A stretch of DNA of 64,000 bases from Alphaproteobacteria bacterium (GTDB lineage: Bacteria > Pseudomonadota > Alphaproteobacteria > UBA6615). The position numbers and the translations under genes are program-made. The stretch is taken from NCBI GenBank assembly GCA_039980135.1, contig JBDXCV010000009.1, positions 319,854-383,853 on the forward strand, given 5' to 3'. The notes under the pieces were generated by a model. The model was not told the DNA's origin, did not search any database, and worked only from the letters and a program-made list of their open reading frames with translations. This document shows positions 18,234 to 26,773 of this stretch, one piece after another (position 1 is the first letter of the stretch; each line of letters begins with the position of its first letter).

Positions 18234-19562
18234 CTAACGATCCGCGGTCGTTAACTTCAACACGGCGGTTCCGAATCCATCGAGGCTGCCGATAACCAGA
18301 CCATCCCTGACGGTGACACGGGCATCTCCGGCCAGTCGGTCGATCGTCAGGATCGGATCGTCGAGCCGCACCCGAAACTCCAGCGATCTGTCGTCAACAC
18401 TTACCACCACCAGGACCAGGTCCGGCCCCATCGCCTTGAGCACCGTGCGAACGGGTGTCTCGCTGTCTGCCTCACCACGAACGTCGACCACATGGTCGAT
18501 CGCGGCGGCCGGCGAAAGCCAGACGTCGCGCAGTTCCGTGATTTCGCGATTGAGCGCCACGACGGCGCGCCACAGCGCCTTGCTCTTGCCGATCACGTCC
18601 CTGTTTGCCGCAAACGGCGTCGCACCCACCAAGCTTCCGGGCAGGATCGTTTCATACGCCGGAAGCGGCTCAGGTCCGATCCCGGTCACCAGCCCGTTGC
18701 GCGTGACGAAGCTGTCGAAGCCGAACCAGATGATGCCCGTAGCCCCGTGGACAAGCCCGGTATAGGCCATCGACCGGGCTTGGCGTTCGTCGGGCATCAA
18801 CCACCCGAAAGAACGGCTTTCGAAGGCCTGGGCCACATACCAGACGGGCTTTTGCTGAATGCTCGCCTCGACCGCAAGCGACGTCACCGGACCAACCCCC
18901 TCTCGACCATCCAGTGTCGCCATCGTGTAGTCCGTAACGGGATAGGAAAAGAAGGACGCGACGTCTCCCGCGCGCTTCCAGGTCCGCCAGAGGTCGAGAT
19001 GCGGCGCCGAGACCGTCGGCGAATCAACAACAAACACCGCGCGATCGGGATCTATCGCTCTGATCTGCGCGCGGCGCGCCAGAAATCGATCGACGCGCGC
19101 GTCCGCCGCGGGCCCCGGCAGATCGAAGGATGGTTCGTGATCGACATCGAAGGCCAGGACATTCGGATGACCCTTCGCCAATCTCACGGTCTCATCGCTC
19201 GGCAACGACATCACGACCTGCAAGCCGGCATCACGCGCGGCATCGAGCACGTCGGTATTTTTCAACCCGCCCCAGGCAACGACCGTGTTGAATCCCGCCG
19301 CAACCAGCGGCGCAAACCCATACTCTATCTCGCCGAAGGTCCCGGTAAGCCCGTGGTAAATCCCGACGGGAAAGAAGGATACCTCCGGGTCATACCCGTT
19401 GCGGGGTCGGCCTTGCGCATCCGTGTGCGGCACCCCTTCGCGGTAAATTACTTGCGGGGCATCCTCGAGAACGCGCCAGCCACCCCCCATCTCGACAACG
19501 GGTGTACATGCCGCAAGTGCCAGGGCGGCCATGATCACGACCCGCCTGGCGCGCCTAGGCAA
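18234..19562 (-). CDS. Lipoprotein with TIM-barrel glycoside-hydrolase-like domain
   Basis: The TTG at 19562 gives MPRRARRVVIMAALALAAC, a compact lipoprotein signal with a basic n-region and cysteine lipobox, so it is preferred to TTG 19604 or ATG 19532, which has no basic residues. The mature part resembles a clan-A glycoside hydrolase barrel: FFPVGIYHG, GFNTVVAWGG, LQVVMSLPSDE, VLAFDVDHEPSF (an acidic D-H-E after strand 4), then VWYVAQAFE and GIIWFGFDSF, and a small C-terminal beta domain. Likely a periplasmic glycan-processing protein. The start lies just before the VanZ gene stop, suggesting coupling. Substrate unknown. Confidence 0.72.
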   Translation of the reverse strand: MPRRARRVVIMAALALAACTPVVEMGGGWRVLEDAPQVIYREGVPHTDAQGRPRNGYDPEVSFFPVGIYHGLTGTFGEIEYGFAPLVAAGFNTVVAWGGLKNTDVLDAARDAGLQVVMSLPSDETVRLAKGHPNVLAFDVDHEPSFDLPGPAADARVDRFLARRAQIRAIDPDRAVFVVDSPTVSAPHLDLWRTWKRAGDVASFFSYPVTDYTMATLDGREGVGPVTSLAVEASIQQKPVWYVAQAFESRSFGWLMPDERQARSMAYTGLVHGATGIIWFGFDSFVTRNGLVTGIGPEPLPAYETILPGSLVGATPFAANRDVIGKSKALWRAVVALNREITELRDVWLSPAAAIDHVVDVRGEADSETPVRTVLKAMGPDLVLVVVSVDDRSLEFRVRLDDPILTIDRLAGDARVTVRDGLVIGSLDGFGTAVLKLTTADR

Positions 19563-20421
19563 ATTCCAGCACCGCAAAAGTGATCGCGGCCGGATAGGCC
19601 GCAAACAGGAGACAAATCACGACGATGGGTCGAAGTGCAGCTCTGTCGCCGGCCGACGGGAGCCGTTCCAGCACGAGGGCCAGCGCGACCGCGCCGGCAA
19701 TTGCCGGCAAAACGGTCCAGTCGGGAAGAAGGTCATACCGAAAGCCCGTGGCAGCGCTGGCAAACAGCGAGACACCGATCACAATCAGGACAATCGCGAC
19801 TCCAACGGACTTCGACATCCGGTACTCGGCCCCCTCGAGGGCCGGCCTGCCGACAGTCGATGTGAACGCGCGGATCGCGAGTGCGCCCGCCCCAGCACCG
19901 CAAAAATTAATGAACATATCGCGCACGCCGAATGTACGTCTGTCGTGCAGCCCCTGCAGAAACTCATCGTGAACACCGTAGAGAGCGGCCGCGACGAGCA
20001 CGAAAAACAGCGTCCGATTGGTTCGCAGACCCTTGGGGAGCGAGAAGGACAGCAGAACCGTCAGGATCAGATATTGGGGTACATGGATTCGTTTCGCGGG
20101 AAACGCGGGGTCCGTCGACGCCAGCCCGATGAGCGCAACGACCAATGCGGCGGCAATATACTTCCAGCCGATCACGGCGCCCCGTTGTCGGCTCCGCATC
20201 CATGCCGAGACGACAATGATCAGGACAAGGAGGACAATCACCACAAAGGGTATCGCGTCGCGAAACCCCTTCGATGTCACATTGCTGATCGCCTGCCAGA
20301 TCACGAAAGTGTTGACGTAGGCGATGACGAGACACACCGCCACACAATGAAAAAGGAAGGTCCGCACAACTCGGGCTTTCGCAAGAAGCGAGATCGGCTG
20401 ATTTCCCGGCAATGATGTCAC
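19555..20421 (-). CDS. VanZ-like membrane protein
   Basis: About 288 residues with seven or eight hydrophobic helices. The segment RIHVPQYLILTVLLSFSL...GVHDEFLQGLHDRRTFGVRDMFINFCG matches the VanZ-like core, in which the D/E-x-x-Q and R-x-x-x-x-x-D patterns are conserved. VanZ-like proteins often accompany exopolysaccharide clusters, though their biochemical activity is not well established. The start is taken as GTG 20421 because the frame upstream overlaps the preceding gene; no strong ribosome-binding site is visible. The end overlaps the start of the following lipoprotein gene by a few bases. Confidence 0.75.
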   Translation of the reverse strand: MTSLPGNQPISLLAKARVVRTFLFHCVAVCLVIAYVNTFVIWQAISNVTSKGFRDAIPFVVIVLLVLIIVVSAWMRSRQRGAVIGWKYIAAALVVALIGLASTDPAFPAKRIHVPQYLILTVLLSFSLPKGLRTNRTLFFVLVAAALYGVHDEFLQGLHDRRTFGVRDMFINFCGAGAGALAIRAFTSTVGRPALEGAEYRMSKSVGVAIVLIVIGVSLFASAATGFRYDLLPDWTVLPAIAGAVALALVLERLPSAGDRAALRPIVVICLLFAAYPAAITFAVLEFA

Positions 20422-20459
20422 AGTGAACAATGCGCGACAATCGAGAGAGCCGCGCGCGC

Positions 20460-21389
20460 CTATTTCACAACCCCATAGAGATCGTCGAACAGCCAGCCAA
20501 TCCTGTCGGAAAACGCGATCAGCGACCAGCCGTCCACACGGTCCAGTATAACGGACGGATAAACCCCCCCATCGATCTGCGCCACACGGCTGCATGCCGT
20601 CGTTGCACATGTGCGCAGGTTCGCCCGTGACGCCTTGATTTCGACACGAACAACGGTCAGCGGATCATAAGAATCGGGGGTCAGGGGAGATTGGGCCGAG
20701 ACATGGGGCACCGCGCTGCCGCGATCATTCTTTATTCTGACCGGGTGCGAGCCAATCAGCGGCGCCAGAAACGGCGGGGTGGCCTGAACAACAGCCCAGG
20801 CAGAAAGCCGATCATCGTCGCATAGGGGCAAATCCGCCACGACAATCTGCGCCTCCCAACCCGACCGGCCCAGATTCGGGTGGACGGCCTCGGCCACGTC
20901 GGGACGGTCCTGACTGACTTGCGCGCGGGCGACAACAAGACGACACATGACCAGAAGAACATCCTTGTAGCGGATGCCGACCTGCCGTTCGCCGGCCCAC
21001 CCTTGCGCCACCAGAACATTCTCTGCCCCGACAATTTTCTGATCGACCAACACGCCGCCCTCACCGATCACCGCAAGGCGGTCGAAATGCCCGGATGCTT
21101 CATCCGTTCGACGCCAATCGTCGAACTGCGTCTGGCGGCCGGGAGGGAAGGAATCGACGATAATCTGAGGCGCGGAATTCGAATCGAGGTCGAGCGCCGG
21201 CCGGTCCAGAGACTCATCCAGGCTGCCGGGACTTCCCGACCCGGATTCCCCGGGACCCTTTTCAGGCGCGATCTGGCCTGATCTTACCGGCTTGGGCGCG
21301 GTGCTTTGCTGTTCGTTCGTGAACACGGCAAAGAGAGCCCCCACGCCGAACACCAGCCCAAGGACAAAAATCCATCGATAGATGCGCAT
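20460..21389 (-). CDS. Membrane-anchored protein with C-terminal SH3b domain
   Basis: ATG 21389 gives a 309-residue protein with one N-terminal helix (RWIFVLGLVFGVGALFAVF), a Pro/Gly/Ser-rich stretch, a beta-rich middle of unknown fold (about 100-230) and a final SH3b-like domain containing SRANLRTCATTACSRVAQI and VDGWSLIAFSDRIGWLFDDL. Bacterial SH3 domains of this type bind peptidoglycan or other wall components. The protein should face the periplasm. It stands between the Sel1 protein and VanZ genes on the same strand. Confidence 0.72.
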   Translation of the reverse strand: MRIYRWIFVLGLVFGVGALFAVFTNEQQSTAPKPVRSGQIAPEKGPGESGSGSPGSLDESLDRPALDLDSNSAPQIIVDSFPPGRQTQFDDWRRTDEASGHFDRLAVIGEGGVLVDQKIVGAENVLVAQGWAGERQVGIRYKDVLLVMCRLVVARAQVSQDRPDVAEAVHPNLGRSGWEAQIVVADLPLCDDDRLSAWAVVQATPPFLAPLIGSHPVRIKNDRGSAVPHVSAQSPLTPDSYDPLTVVRVEIKASRANLRTCATTACSRVAQIDGGVYPSVILDRVDGWSLIAFSDRIGWLFDDLYGVVK

Positions 21390-21459
21390 CAGTTTCTCGT
21401 CGCCAAACGATGGGTGAGTTCTGCACTGTAAACTGCAGACAATAATCCGGTTCGATGGT

Positions 21460-22041
21460 CTAGCGCGCACCGGCGGTCGGGGACAAGGGCAGCTCGGACA
21501 GCATCCGTGCATTTGTCATCACGTCTGCCGGATGGAGACGTGAAATCCGCGCCGTGAGGTCCTGTGCCGGCGTCAGGCCGGCCCGGCTAGCACGCAGGAG
21601 CCACGAGATGGCTTCGGCCATTGCATCATCGGTTTCCGCCCTGTTCAGCAGCATGACACCGAGATTGTACTGCGCCGACGGATGCGCGCGAAGTGCCGCC
21701 GCCCGGTACCAGACCTCGGCGGCCGCCATGTCGACCGGCCGCCCGCGCCCGGTTTCGAGGAACGTCGCGAACTTGAACTGCGCATCCGTCAATCCCTGGA
21801 CCGCGGCCCGCTCGTAAAGATCGGCGGCGCGCGCAATGTTTTGCCGGACATCGGTCCCGGTTTCATACTTGATCGCAAGGAGGAACTGGGCGCGGGCATT
21901 CCCGGCTTCCGCTTGCTGGTGGTACCAGTTCAGGGTGCCGGTATAGCCCTCGGGTGCAGCGGTTTGGGCCGCGGCCGGCACCGCAAAGGCAAGACCCGCG
22001 AAAACCATGGTTGCACGACCCAGACGCCCCAAATGCACCAT
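21460..22041 (-). CDS. Periplasmic Sel1-repeat protein
   Basis: From ATG 22041 the product has a signal peptide (LGRLGRATMVFAGLAFAVPAAAQ) and then three or more Sel1-type repeats of about 36 residues, for example AGNARAQFLLAIKYETG, GLTDAQFKFATFLETGRG and AHPSAQYNLGVMLLNR. These alpha-helical repeats mediate protein contacts in the periplasm. The length is 193 residues. Position at the head of the SH3/VanZ/sulfatase gene run suggests a scaffolding role for the same surface system, which is inference from location only. Confidence 0.8.
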   Translation of the reverse strand: MVHLGRLGRATMVFAGLAFAVPAAAQTAAPEGYTGTLNWYHQQAEAGNARAQFLLAIKYETGTDVRQNIARAADLYERAAVQGLTDAQFKFATFLETGRGRPVDMAAAEVWYRAAALRAHPSAQYNLGVMLLNRAETDDAMAEAISWLLRASRAGLTPAQDLTARISRLHPADVMTNARMLSELPLSPTAGAR

Positions 22042-22151
22042 CCGACGCTCCACCTCATCCGTCACGCGCACGGGTGTACGCATGTTCGAGGGTCAAAAGC
22101 GCCACAATTTTACGTTTGTTGCAAGTCGCAGGCGGCCCGGCGAAACACGCG

Positions 22152-22427
22152 CTAGCGGTCGTCCATCATGTTCGGCGGCGGGCCTTCGAATCCCCGGAGC
22201 CGGTTCCCCGCGCCTTCCAGGGGGGCCTCATAGCAATCCGCGGCGCCGATCGTGTCATAGCAATAGACCGGGACCACCGGCAGCGGCGCCTCATCTTCCA
22301 GCCACCCTGCCGAAAGCACCCCGTCGAAATCCGGCAGATATTCGCGCCATGGGTTTTCGCACGCGGACAGCAGCAACGCCGCGCCAAGCGCAGCCCCGAC
22401 CTGCCATCTGTTGTTCCTGGAAACCAT
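22152..22427 (-). CDS. Small lipoprotein, hypothetical
   Basis: ATG 22427 yields 91 residues with a clear lipoprotein signal: basic MVSRNNR, hydrophobic AALGAALLL, lipobox LSAC. The mature part is short, acidic and proline-rich with two cysteines (PVYCYDTIGAADCYEAP). No family is recognised. The pattern of a short chain with a Tyr/Cys repeat is seen in small outer-membrane-associated lipoproteins, but no function is claimed. Confidence 0.7.
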   Translation of the reverse strand: MVSRNNRWQVGAALGAALLLSACENPWREYLPDFDGVLSAGWLEDEAPLPVVPVYCYDTIGAADCYEAPLEGAGNRLRGFEGPPPNMMDDR

Positions 22428-22503
22428 GCACCCAACCTCAGTTGGGCTCAAACCTAGCGCCCGCGGGTTAAGAGAGGATTTACCCGCCCCGACCCGAACG
22501 CCC

Positions 22504-23505
22504 TCACGCGTTGACGTCGATCACCGTGCGGCCGCGCAACGCGCCCTTGAGAATCGCCTTTGCGAGATCGGGGACATCGCCGAGTGGCGCCACACTCGTC
22601 ATGGCATCGAGCTTGTCGAGCGGAAGGTCCGCGGCAATCCGCTGCCAAATCCGTGTGCGATGTTCCTTCGGTTGCATCACCGAATCGATGCCCAGGATGT
22701 TCACACCGCGAAGCAGAAACGGCAGCACCGTGGTTTCAAGCGTATTGCCACCCGCCAACCCGCAGGCCGCGACCGAACCGCCATACTTCATCTGCGCCAG
22801 GACCGTCGCGAGTGTCTTGCCCGCGACCGCATCGACACAGCCCGCCCAGCGCTCGCGCTCCAGGGGTTTGGATTCCGCCTCCGACAGCTCGGCCCGATCG
22901 ATCACCTCGCTCGCGCCCAGACCCTTGAGATAGTCGTCAAGCTCCCGGCGTCCCGAAGACGTCACGACCGTGTAGCCGCGCTTCGCCAGGATGGCGATAG
23001 CCACGCTGCCGACCCCGCCCGCGCCGCCGGTGACCAGAACATCTCCCCTGTCGGGGGCCAGTCCATGCGCCTCCAGCGCATCGACGCACAACATGGATGT
23101 AAATCCCGCCGTCCCGACCGCCATCGCCTGTTGCGTCGTCAGCCCGTCGGGCAGCGGCACCAGCCAGTCGGCCTTCACCCGTGCCTTCTGTGCCAGGCCG
23201 CCCCAGTGAATTTCGCCGACCCGCCAGCCGGTCAGGACGACCTTGTCGCCGGCGGCATAGTCGGGATGGTCGGACGTCTCGACCGTCCCGGCGAAATCGA
23301 TGCCCGGCACATGGGGAAACTCCCTTACCAGGCGGCCGATATTGCCGTTCACGACCAGGCCGTCCTTGAAGTTGATGGTCGAATACTCGACCGCCACCGT
23401 CACATCGCCGTCGGGCAAATCGCCAACGCCGACATCCGTGACGGACGACGACGCCTTGTCATCGTCGCCCTGCGCAAGCAGGACGGCCTTGAATGTATCG
23501 CTCAT
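22504..23505 (-). CDS. acuI: Acrylyl-CoA reductase-like NADPH oxidoreductase (MDR family, AcuI/YhdH)
   Basis: The 333-residue protein matches zinc-free medium-chain dehydrogenases of the AcuI/YhdH type: YSTINFKDGLVVNGNIG, FPHVPGIDFAGTVETSDHP, then the Rossmann motif VTGGAGGVGSVAIAILAKRGY and the ending LKGALRGRTVIDV. AcuI reduces acryloyl-CoA to propionyl-CoA with NADPH, a step of 3-hydroxypropionate and DMSP breakdown. ATG 23505 is followed by the typical N-terminal FKAVLLAQ. It lies 33 bases behind the thiolase gene on the same strand, so the two probably form an operon of CoA-ester metabolism. Confidence 0.9.
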   Translation of the reverse strand: MSDTFKAVLLAQGDDDKASSSVTDVGVGDLPDGDVTVAVEYSTINFKDGLVVNGNIGRLVREFPHVPGIDFAGTVETSDHPDYAAGDKVVLTGWRVGEIHWGGLAQKARVKADWLVPLPDGLTTQQAMAVGTAGFTSMLCVDALEAHGLAPDRGDVLVTGGAGGVGSVAIAILAKRGYTVVTSSGRRELDDYLKGLGASEVIDRAELSEAESKPLERERWAGCVDAVAGKTLATVLAQMKYGGSVAACGLAGGNTLETTVLPFLLRGVNILGIDSVMQPKEHRTRIWQRIAADLPLDKLDAMTSVAPLGDVPDLAKAILKGALRGRTVIDVNA

Positions 23506-23538
23506 GTCGTCGCAATCCCGGTTCGAAGTGCCGTGGGT

Positions 23539-24699
23539 CTAGCGCAGCGGCTCGAGAATCGACACATAGCTGGAGACCGCCGACCCGCCCATGTTGAACA
23601 CCGCACCCAGTTTGGGGCTGTCGAGCTGCAGATCGCCTGCCATGCCCGTGAGCTGCATGGACGCGATGGCATGCATCGACAATCCGGTCGCGCCCAGAGG
23701 GTGTCCCTTGGACTTGAGACCGCCGGAGCGGTTCACCGGCAGTTTGCCGTCGGCATAGACCCAGCCTTCCTTGATCGCGGTCTCGCCCTGGCCCTTCCCG
23801 GTCAGGCCCATCGCCTCGTAAGACAGGAGCTCGGCGCTGGTAAAACAATCATGGACCTCGGCGAACCCGAGATCCCCGATGGAGATACCGGCCTCGTCGA
23901 AGGCGCGCGCGAAGGCTTCGGCCGGTCCCTCGAAATCGATCACGGTCCGGCGCGACATGGGCAGATAATCCTGGACATGCTGGGCGGCACGGAAATAGAC
24001 GGCCTTGTCCATCTTCAGCGCGGTATCGACATCGCTCAGCACGATGGCCGCGGCGCCATCCGACACCAGCGAGCAGTCGGTCCGCTTGAGCGGTCCGGCG
24101 ACGACCGGGTTCTTTTCGGACACGTTGCGGCAGAACTCGTAGCCGAGGTCTTTCTGCAGCTGGGCGTAGGGATTATCGCAGCCATTCTTGTGGTTCTTCG
24201 CCGCGATCATCGCCAGCGCGTCGGACTTGTCGCCGTATTTCTGGAAATAGGCATCGGTGATCTGCCCGAAGATCTCGGCGAAACTCGACGCGGATTCCTC
24301 ACGCAGGTAGGAGGCCTTGGAGAGAATGCCGCCGAGCACCTCGCCGCTGACCTCGGTCATCTTCTCGACGCCGACCACGAGCACGATACGCCCGCGCTTG
24401 GCGGCGATATGATTGAGGCCCTGGTAGATGGCGGCCGACCCGGTCGCACAGGCATTCTCGACATGGGTCGAGGGTTTGAAGCGCAGATCCTCATGGGCCT
24501 GCAACACGAGCGAGGCCGGGAATTCCTGGCGCACGAAACCGCCGCCAAACGTGCCCAGATAGATCGCGTCCACATCCTTGGGTTCGACCCCGGCATCGCG
24601 CATGGCGCCCGTGGCCACGCTGACGATCATGTCCTCGATGTCGTCATCCGGGCGCTTGCCGAATTTCAGATGGTCCCAACCGACAATGCATGCGGTCAT
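23539..24699 (-). CDS. Thiolase family protein, SCP2-thiolase type
   Basis: Starting at ATG 24699, behind an AGGAG site, the 386-residue protein has the thiolase nucleophile region VENACATGSAAIYQGL and the histidine region SGGLKSKGHPLGATGLS. The C-terminal loop reads FNMGGSAVSSYVSILEP, so the second cysteine of biosynthetic thiolases (C-x-G motif) is absent, as in the SCP2/SCPx and lipid-transfer-type thiolases. Such enzymes act in degradation of branched or sterol-like acyl chains. Paired with acuI, it may serve acyl-CoA breakdown. The exact substrate is not predictable. Confidence 0.87.
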   Translation of the reverse strand: MTACIVGWDHLKFGKRPDDDIEDMIVSVATGAMRDAGVEPKDVDAIYLGTFGGGFVRQEFPASLVLQAHEDLRFKPSTHVENACATGSAAIYQGLNHIAAKRGRIVLVVGVEKMTEVSGEVLGGILSKASYLREESASSFAEIFGQITDAYFQKYGDKSDALAMIAAKNHKNGCDNPYAQLQKDLGYEFCRNVSEKNPVVAGPLKRTDCSLVSDGAAAIVLSDVDTALKMDKAVYFRAAQHVQDYLPMSRRTVIDFEGPAEAFARAFDEAGISIGDLGFAEVHDCFTSAELLSYEAMGLTGKGQGETAIKEGWVYADGKLPVNRSGGLKSKGHPLGATGLSMHAIASMQLTGMAGDLQLDSPKLGAVFNMGGSAVSSYVSILEPLR

Positions 24700-24995
24700 G
24701 AGTGGTTCTCCTCGGTCTCGAGGGGCGACTGTGGCCCCTTCTTTTTCACAATGGTCGGACGAGTCTATCGCCGGCAAACTTGGGTGCGGCGCACAATATG
24801 AACGGAAAATATAGGCCCGCAGGGGGCAGAAGTCAGCCAAAAGTCGGAGACCATCCCATCCCGTGAACAACAGTTTGAATTATTTGCAGAAATCCTGCGT
24901 CACCCGGCGCCGGCGCTCGATTTTCCGCTGCCGCGCAACCCTGTCCGGCGACCCGATCAGGACGCACTGACACGCCGCACTGTCAGGATACACTG
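24700..24995. other. Intergenic region with a short direct repeat
   Basis: The 296 bases between asnB and the thiolase gene should hold the thiolase promoter. CACTGTCAGG occurs twice, at 24978-24987 and 24991-25000, and a related CACTGACACG lies just before. No gene is seen. Confidence 0.5.
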
Positions 24996-26771
24996 TCAGG
25001 CTGCCCGGCGCCCGGTCTCGAGCGCGTCGCGGACATTCTCGACATCGCGGATACCGAGCATGTGATGGGCGTGCCACAGCGCATAAAACAGCAACACCCA
25101 GGCGGCAAAGCCCGGGCGCTTGCCCTTCTTGGCAAAAAGCGCTTCCACCGCGCGCGGGTCGCAGACCTCCAGAACACCCGGCTGGTACGCGACCAGCTGC
25201 CCGATCTCCACCGCGCCGGATTCCATCCATTCGGCGACCGGCACGCTGAAACCGCGCTTGCGTTCGAACGGACGCGCCTCGGGCAGCACCCCGTCGAGCC
25301 ATTTGCGCAAAAGCCATTTGCCGCGGCCGTCGCGCACCTTGAGCTGGTCCGGCAGGCGAAACGCGACCGCCGCAACCTCCGGGTCCAGGAACGGTGTGCG
25401 TCCCTCCACGCCATGGGACATCAGGCAGCGGTCGACCTTGATCAAAAGATCATTGGGGAGCCAGTCCGCGCAATCCGCCGCCTGCGCTGATTGCAAACGG
25501 CTGTAGGTGCCGGTGTCGGCGGTCTGCTCCGCGGCAGCGATACCATCGCGCCAGCCGGTGGGTGAATCACGCAGCACGCCAAGACCATCGAAGACGCCGC
25601 GCGCGCGCATGGTTCGCCCGCCGCGCCACCATGGCCGCATGGCGCTGCGGTAGCGCCCGTATCCGGCAAACAGTTCGTCGCCCCCCTCACCCGTCAGGAC
25701 CACTTTCAGACCGGCCGCCTTCACCGCCTCTGCGAGGAAATAAGTCGGCACCATCGCATAGTCAGCCGTCGGGTCATCCATCGCCGCGGCAATCTTCGGC
25801 AACGCGCGCCAGAACATGTCCGCATCGATCGCCAGGTCTGTCATCTCCGCACCGGTTATCCTGGCCAGTTCGCGCGCGCGGGCGCGCTCGTCCGGCACGG
25901 AGGTGCCAACAAATCCCGCTGTGAATGCCTGCACCGGCTGGCTGTTGAGCTCCGACATCAACGCCAGCAGCGCGGAACTGTCGACCCCCCCGGACAGGAA
26001 CATCCCATAGGGCACATCGGACCGCTGATGTACCTCGACACTGTCACGCAAAGCCGTATCGAGAAGTTCGAGCGCCGTTTCCTCCGACCAGTCCGCCACC
26101 CCATCCGAGGGCAGGACGGACCGGCGGCGCCGGGCGACCACGCGACCGTCGCGCACGACGACCGATTCCCCCGGCAATACGCGCGTGATGCCGTCGAATA
26201 CCGTCTCCGCGCCGGTCGTGAACTGGAGTTGGAGCAATTCGGACAACGCCGTCGGATTGACCCGCGGCGCGACCATCCCGGATTCGATGAGCGCGTGGGG
26301 TTCCGATGCGAACGCAAAACCGCGGTCCGTCTGGGCGTAGTAAAGCGGCTTGATGCCGAACGGGTCGCGCGCCAGCACGAGCTGCCCTTCGATCGGGTCA
26401 TACAGCGCGATGGCATACATCCCCCGCAGATGATCTACGAAATCGAGACCGTATTTCCTGTAGAGATGCAGGGGCGGTTCGCAATCGGACTGGGTGGAGA
26501 ACTCCTCGCCCTCCATCTGCGCCCGCAGTTCGACATAATTGTAGATTTCGCCGTTCGCCACCAGGACCGCCCCGCCCGGTTCGTAGAGCGGCTGGTTGCC
26601 CGTCTCCAGATCGATGATGGCGAGGCGCGTCTGGCCCAACGCGACATTGCGCGCCGAATAGGCACCCTCGCCATCCGGCCCGCGGTGCCGCAGCGCGTCG
26701 ACCAGTCGCTGCAATACGCCTGCATCCGCGGTCGAGCCGTCAGCTCCCATGACACCGGCGATTCCACACAT
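24996..26771 (-). CDS. asnB: Asparagine synthase (glutamine-hydrolysing)
   Basis: The 591-residue enzyme begins MCGIAGVMG, where Cys2 becomes the N-terminal glutaminase nucleophile. The amidotransferase half contains LRHRGPDGEGAY, LAIIDLETGNQPLYE and NGEIYNYVELR; the synthase half has the pyrophosphate loop FLSGGVDSSALLALM and LTGEGGDELFAGYGRYR. It would convert aspartate or a related carboxyl group to an amide using glutamine and ATP. It is the last gene of a GT9-GT2-GT4-asnB operon with two-base spacing, which suggests amidation of a sugar acid in a lipopolysaccharide rather than only free asparagine supply; the latter remains possible. Confidence 0.92.
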   Translation of the reverse strand: MCGIAGVMGADGSTADAGVLQRLVDALRHRGPDGEGAYSARNVALGQTRLAIIDLETGNQPLYEPGGAVLVANGEIYNYVELRAQMEGEEFSTQSDCEPPLHLYRKYGLDFVDHLRGMYAIALYDPIEGQLVLARDPFGIKPLYYAQTDRGFAFASEPHALIESGMVAPRVNPTALSELLQLQFTTGAETVFDGITRVLPGESVVVRDGRVVARRRRSVLPSDGVADWSEETALELLDTALRDSVEVHQRSDVPYGMFLSGGVDSSALLALMSELNSQPVQAFTAGFVGTSVPDERARARELARITGAEMTDLAIDADMFWRALPKIAAAMDDPTADYAMVPTYFLAEAVKAAGLKVVLTGEGGDELFAGYGRYRSAMRPWWRGGRTMRARGVFDGLGVLRDSPTGWRDGIAAAEQTADTGTYSRLQSAQAADCADWLPNDLLIKVDRCLMSHGVEGRTPFLDPEVAAVAFRLPDQLKVRDGRGKWLLRKWLDGVLPEARPFERKRGFSVPVAEWMESGAVEIGQLVAYQPGVLEVCDPRAVEALFAKKGKRPGFAAWVLLFYALWHAHHMLGIRDVENVRDALETGRRAA

Positions 26772-26773
26772 CG

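Noticed and set aside
22467-22481. TTAA-N7-TTTA close to a CtrA box
   Set aside because: The second half-site has a mismatch and there is no clear promoter relation beyond position; too weak to list as a site.
22411-24801. Very long plus-strand frame opposite acuI and thiolase
   Set aside because: Both minus-strand genes have clear catalytic motifs; the antisense frame is a high-GC shadow without recognisable domains.
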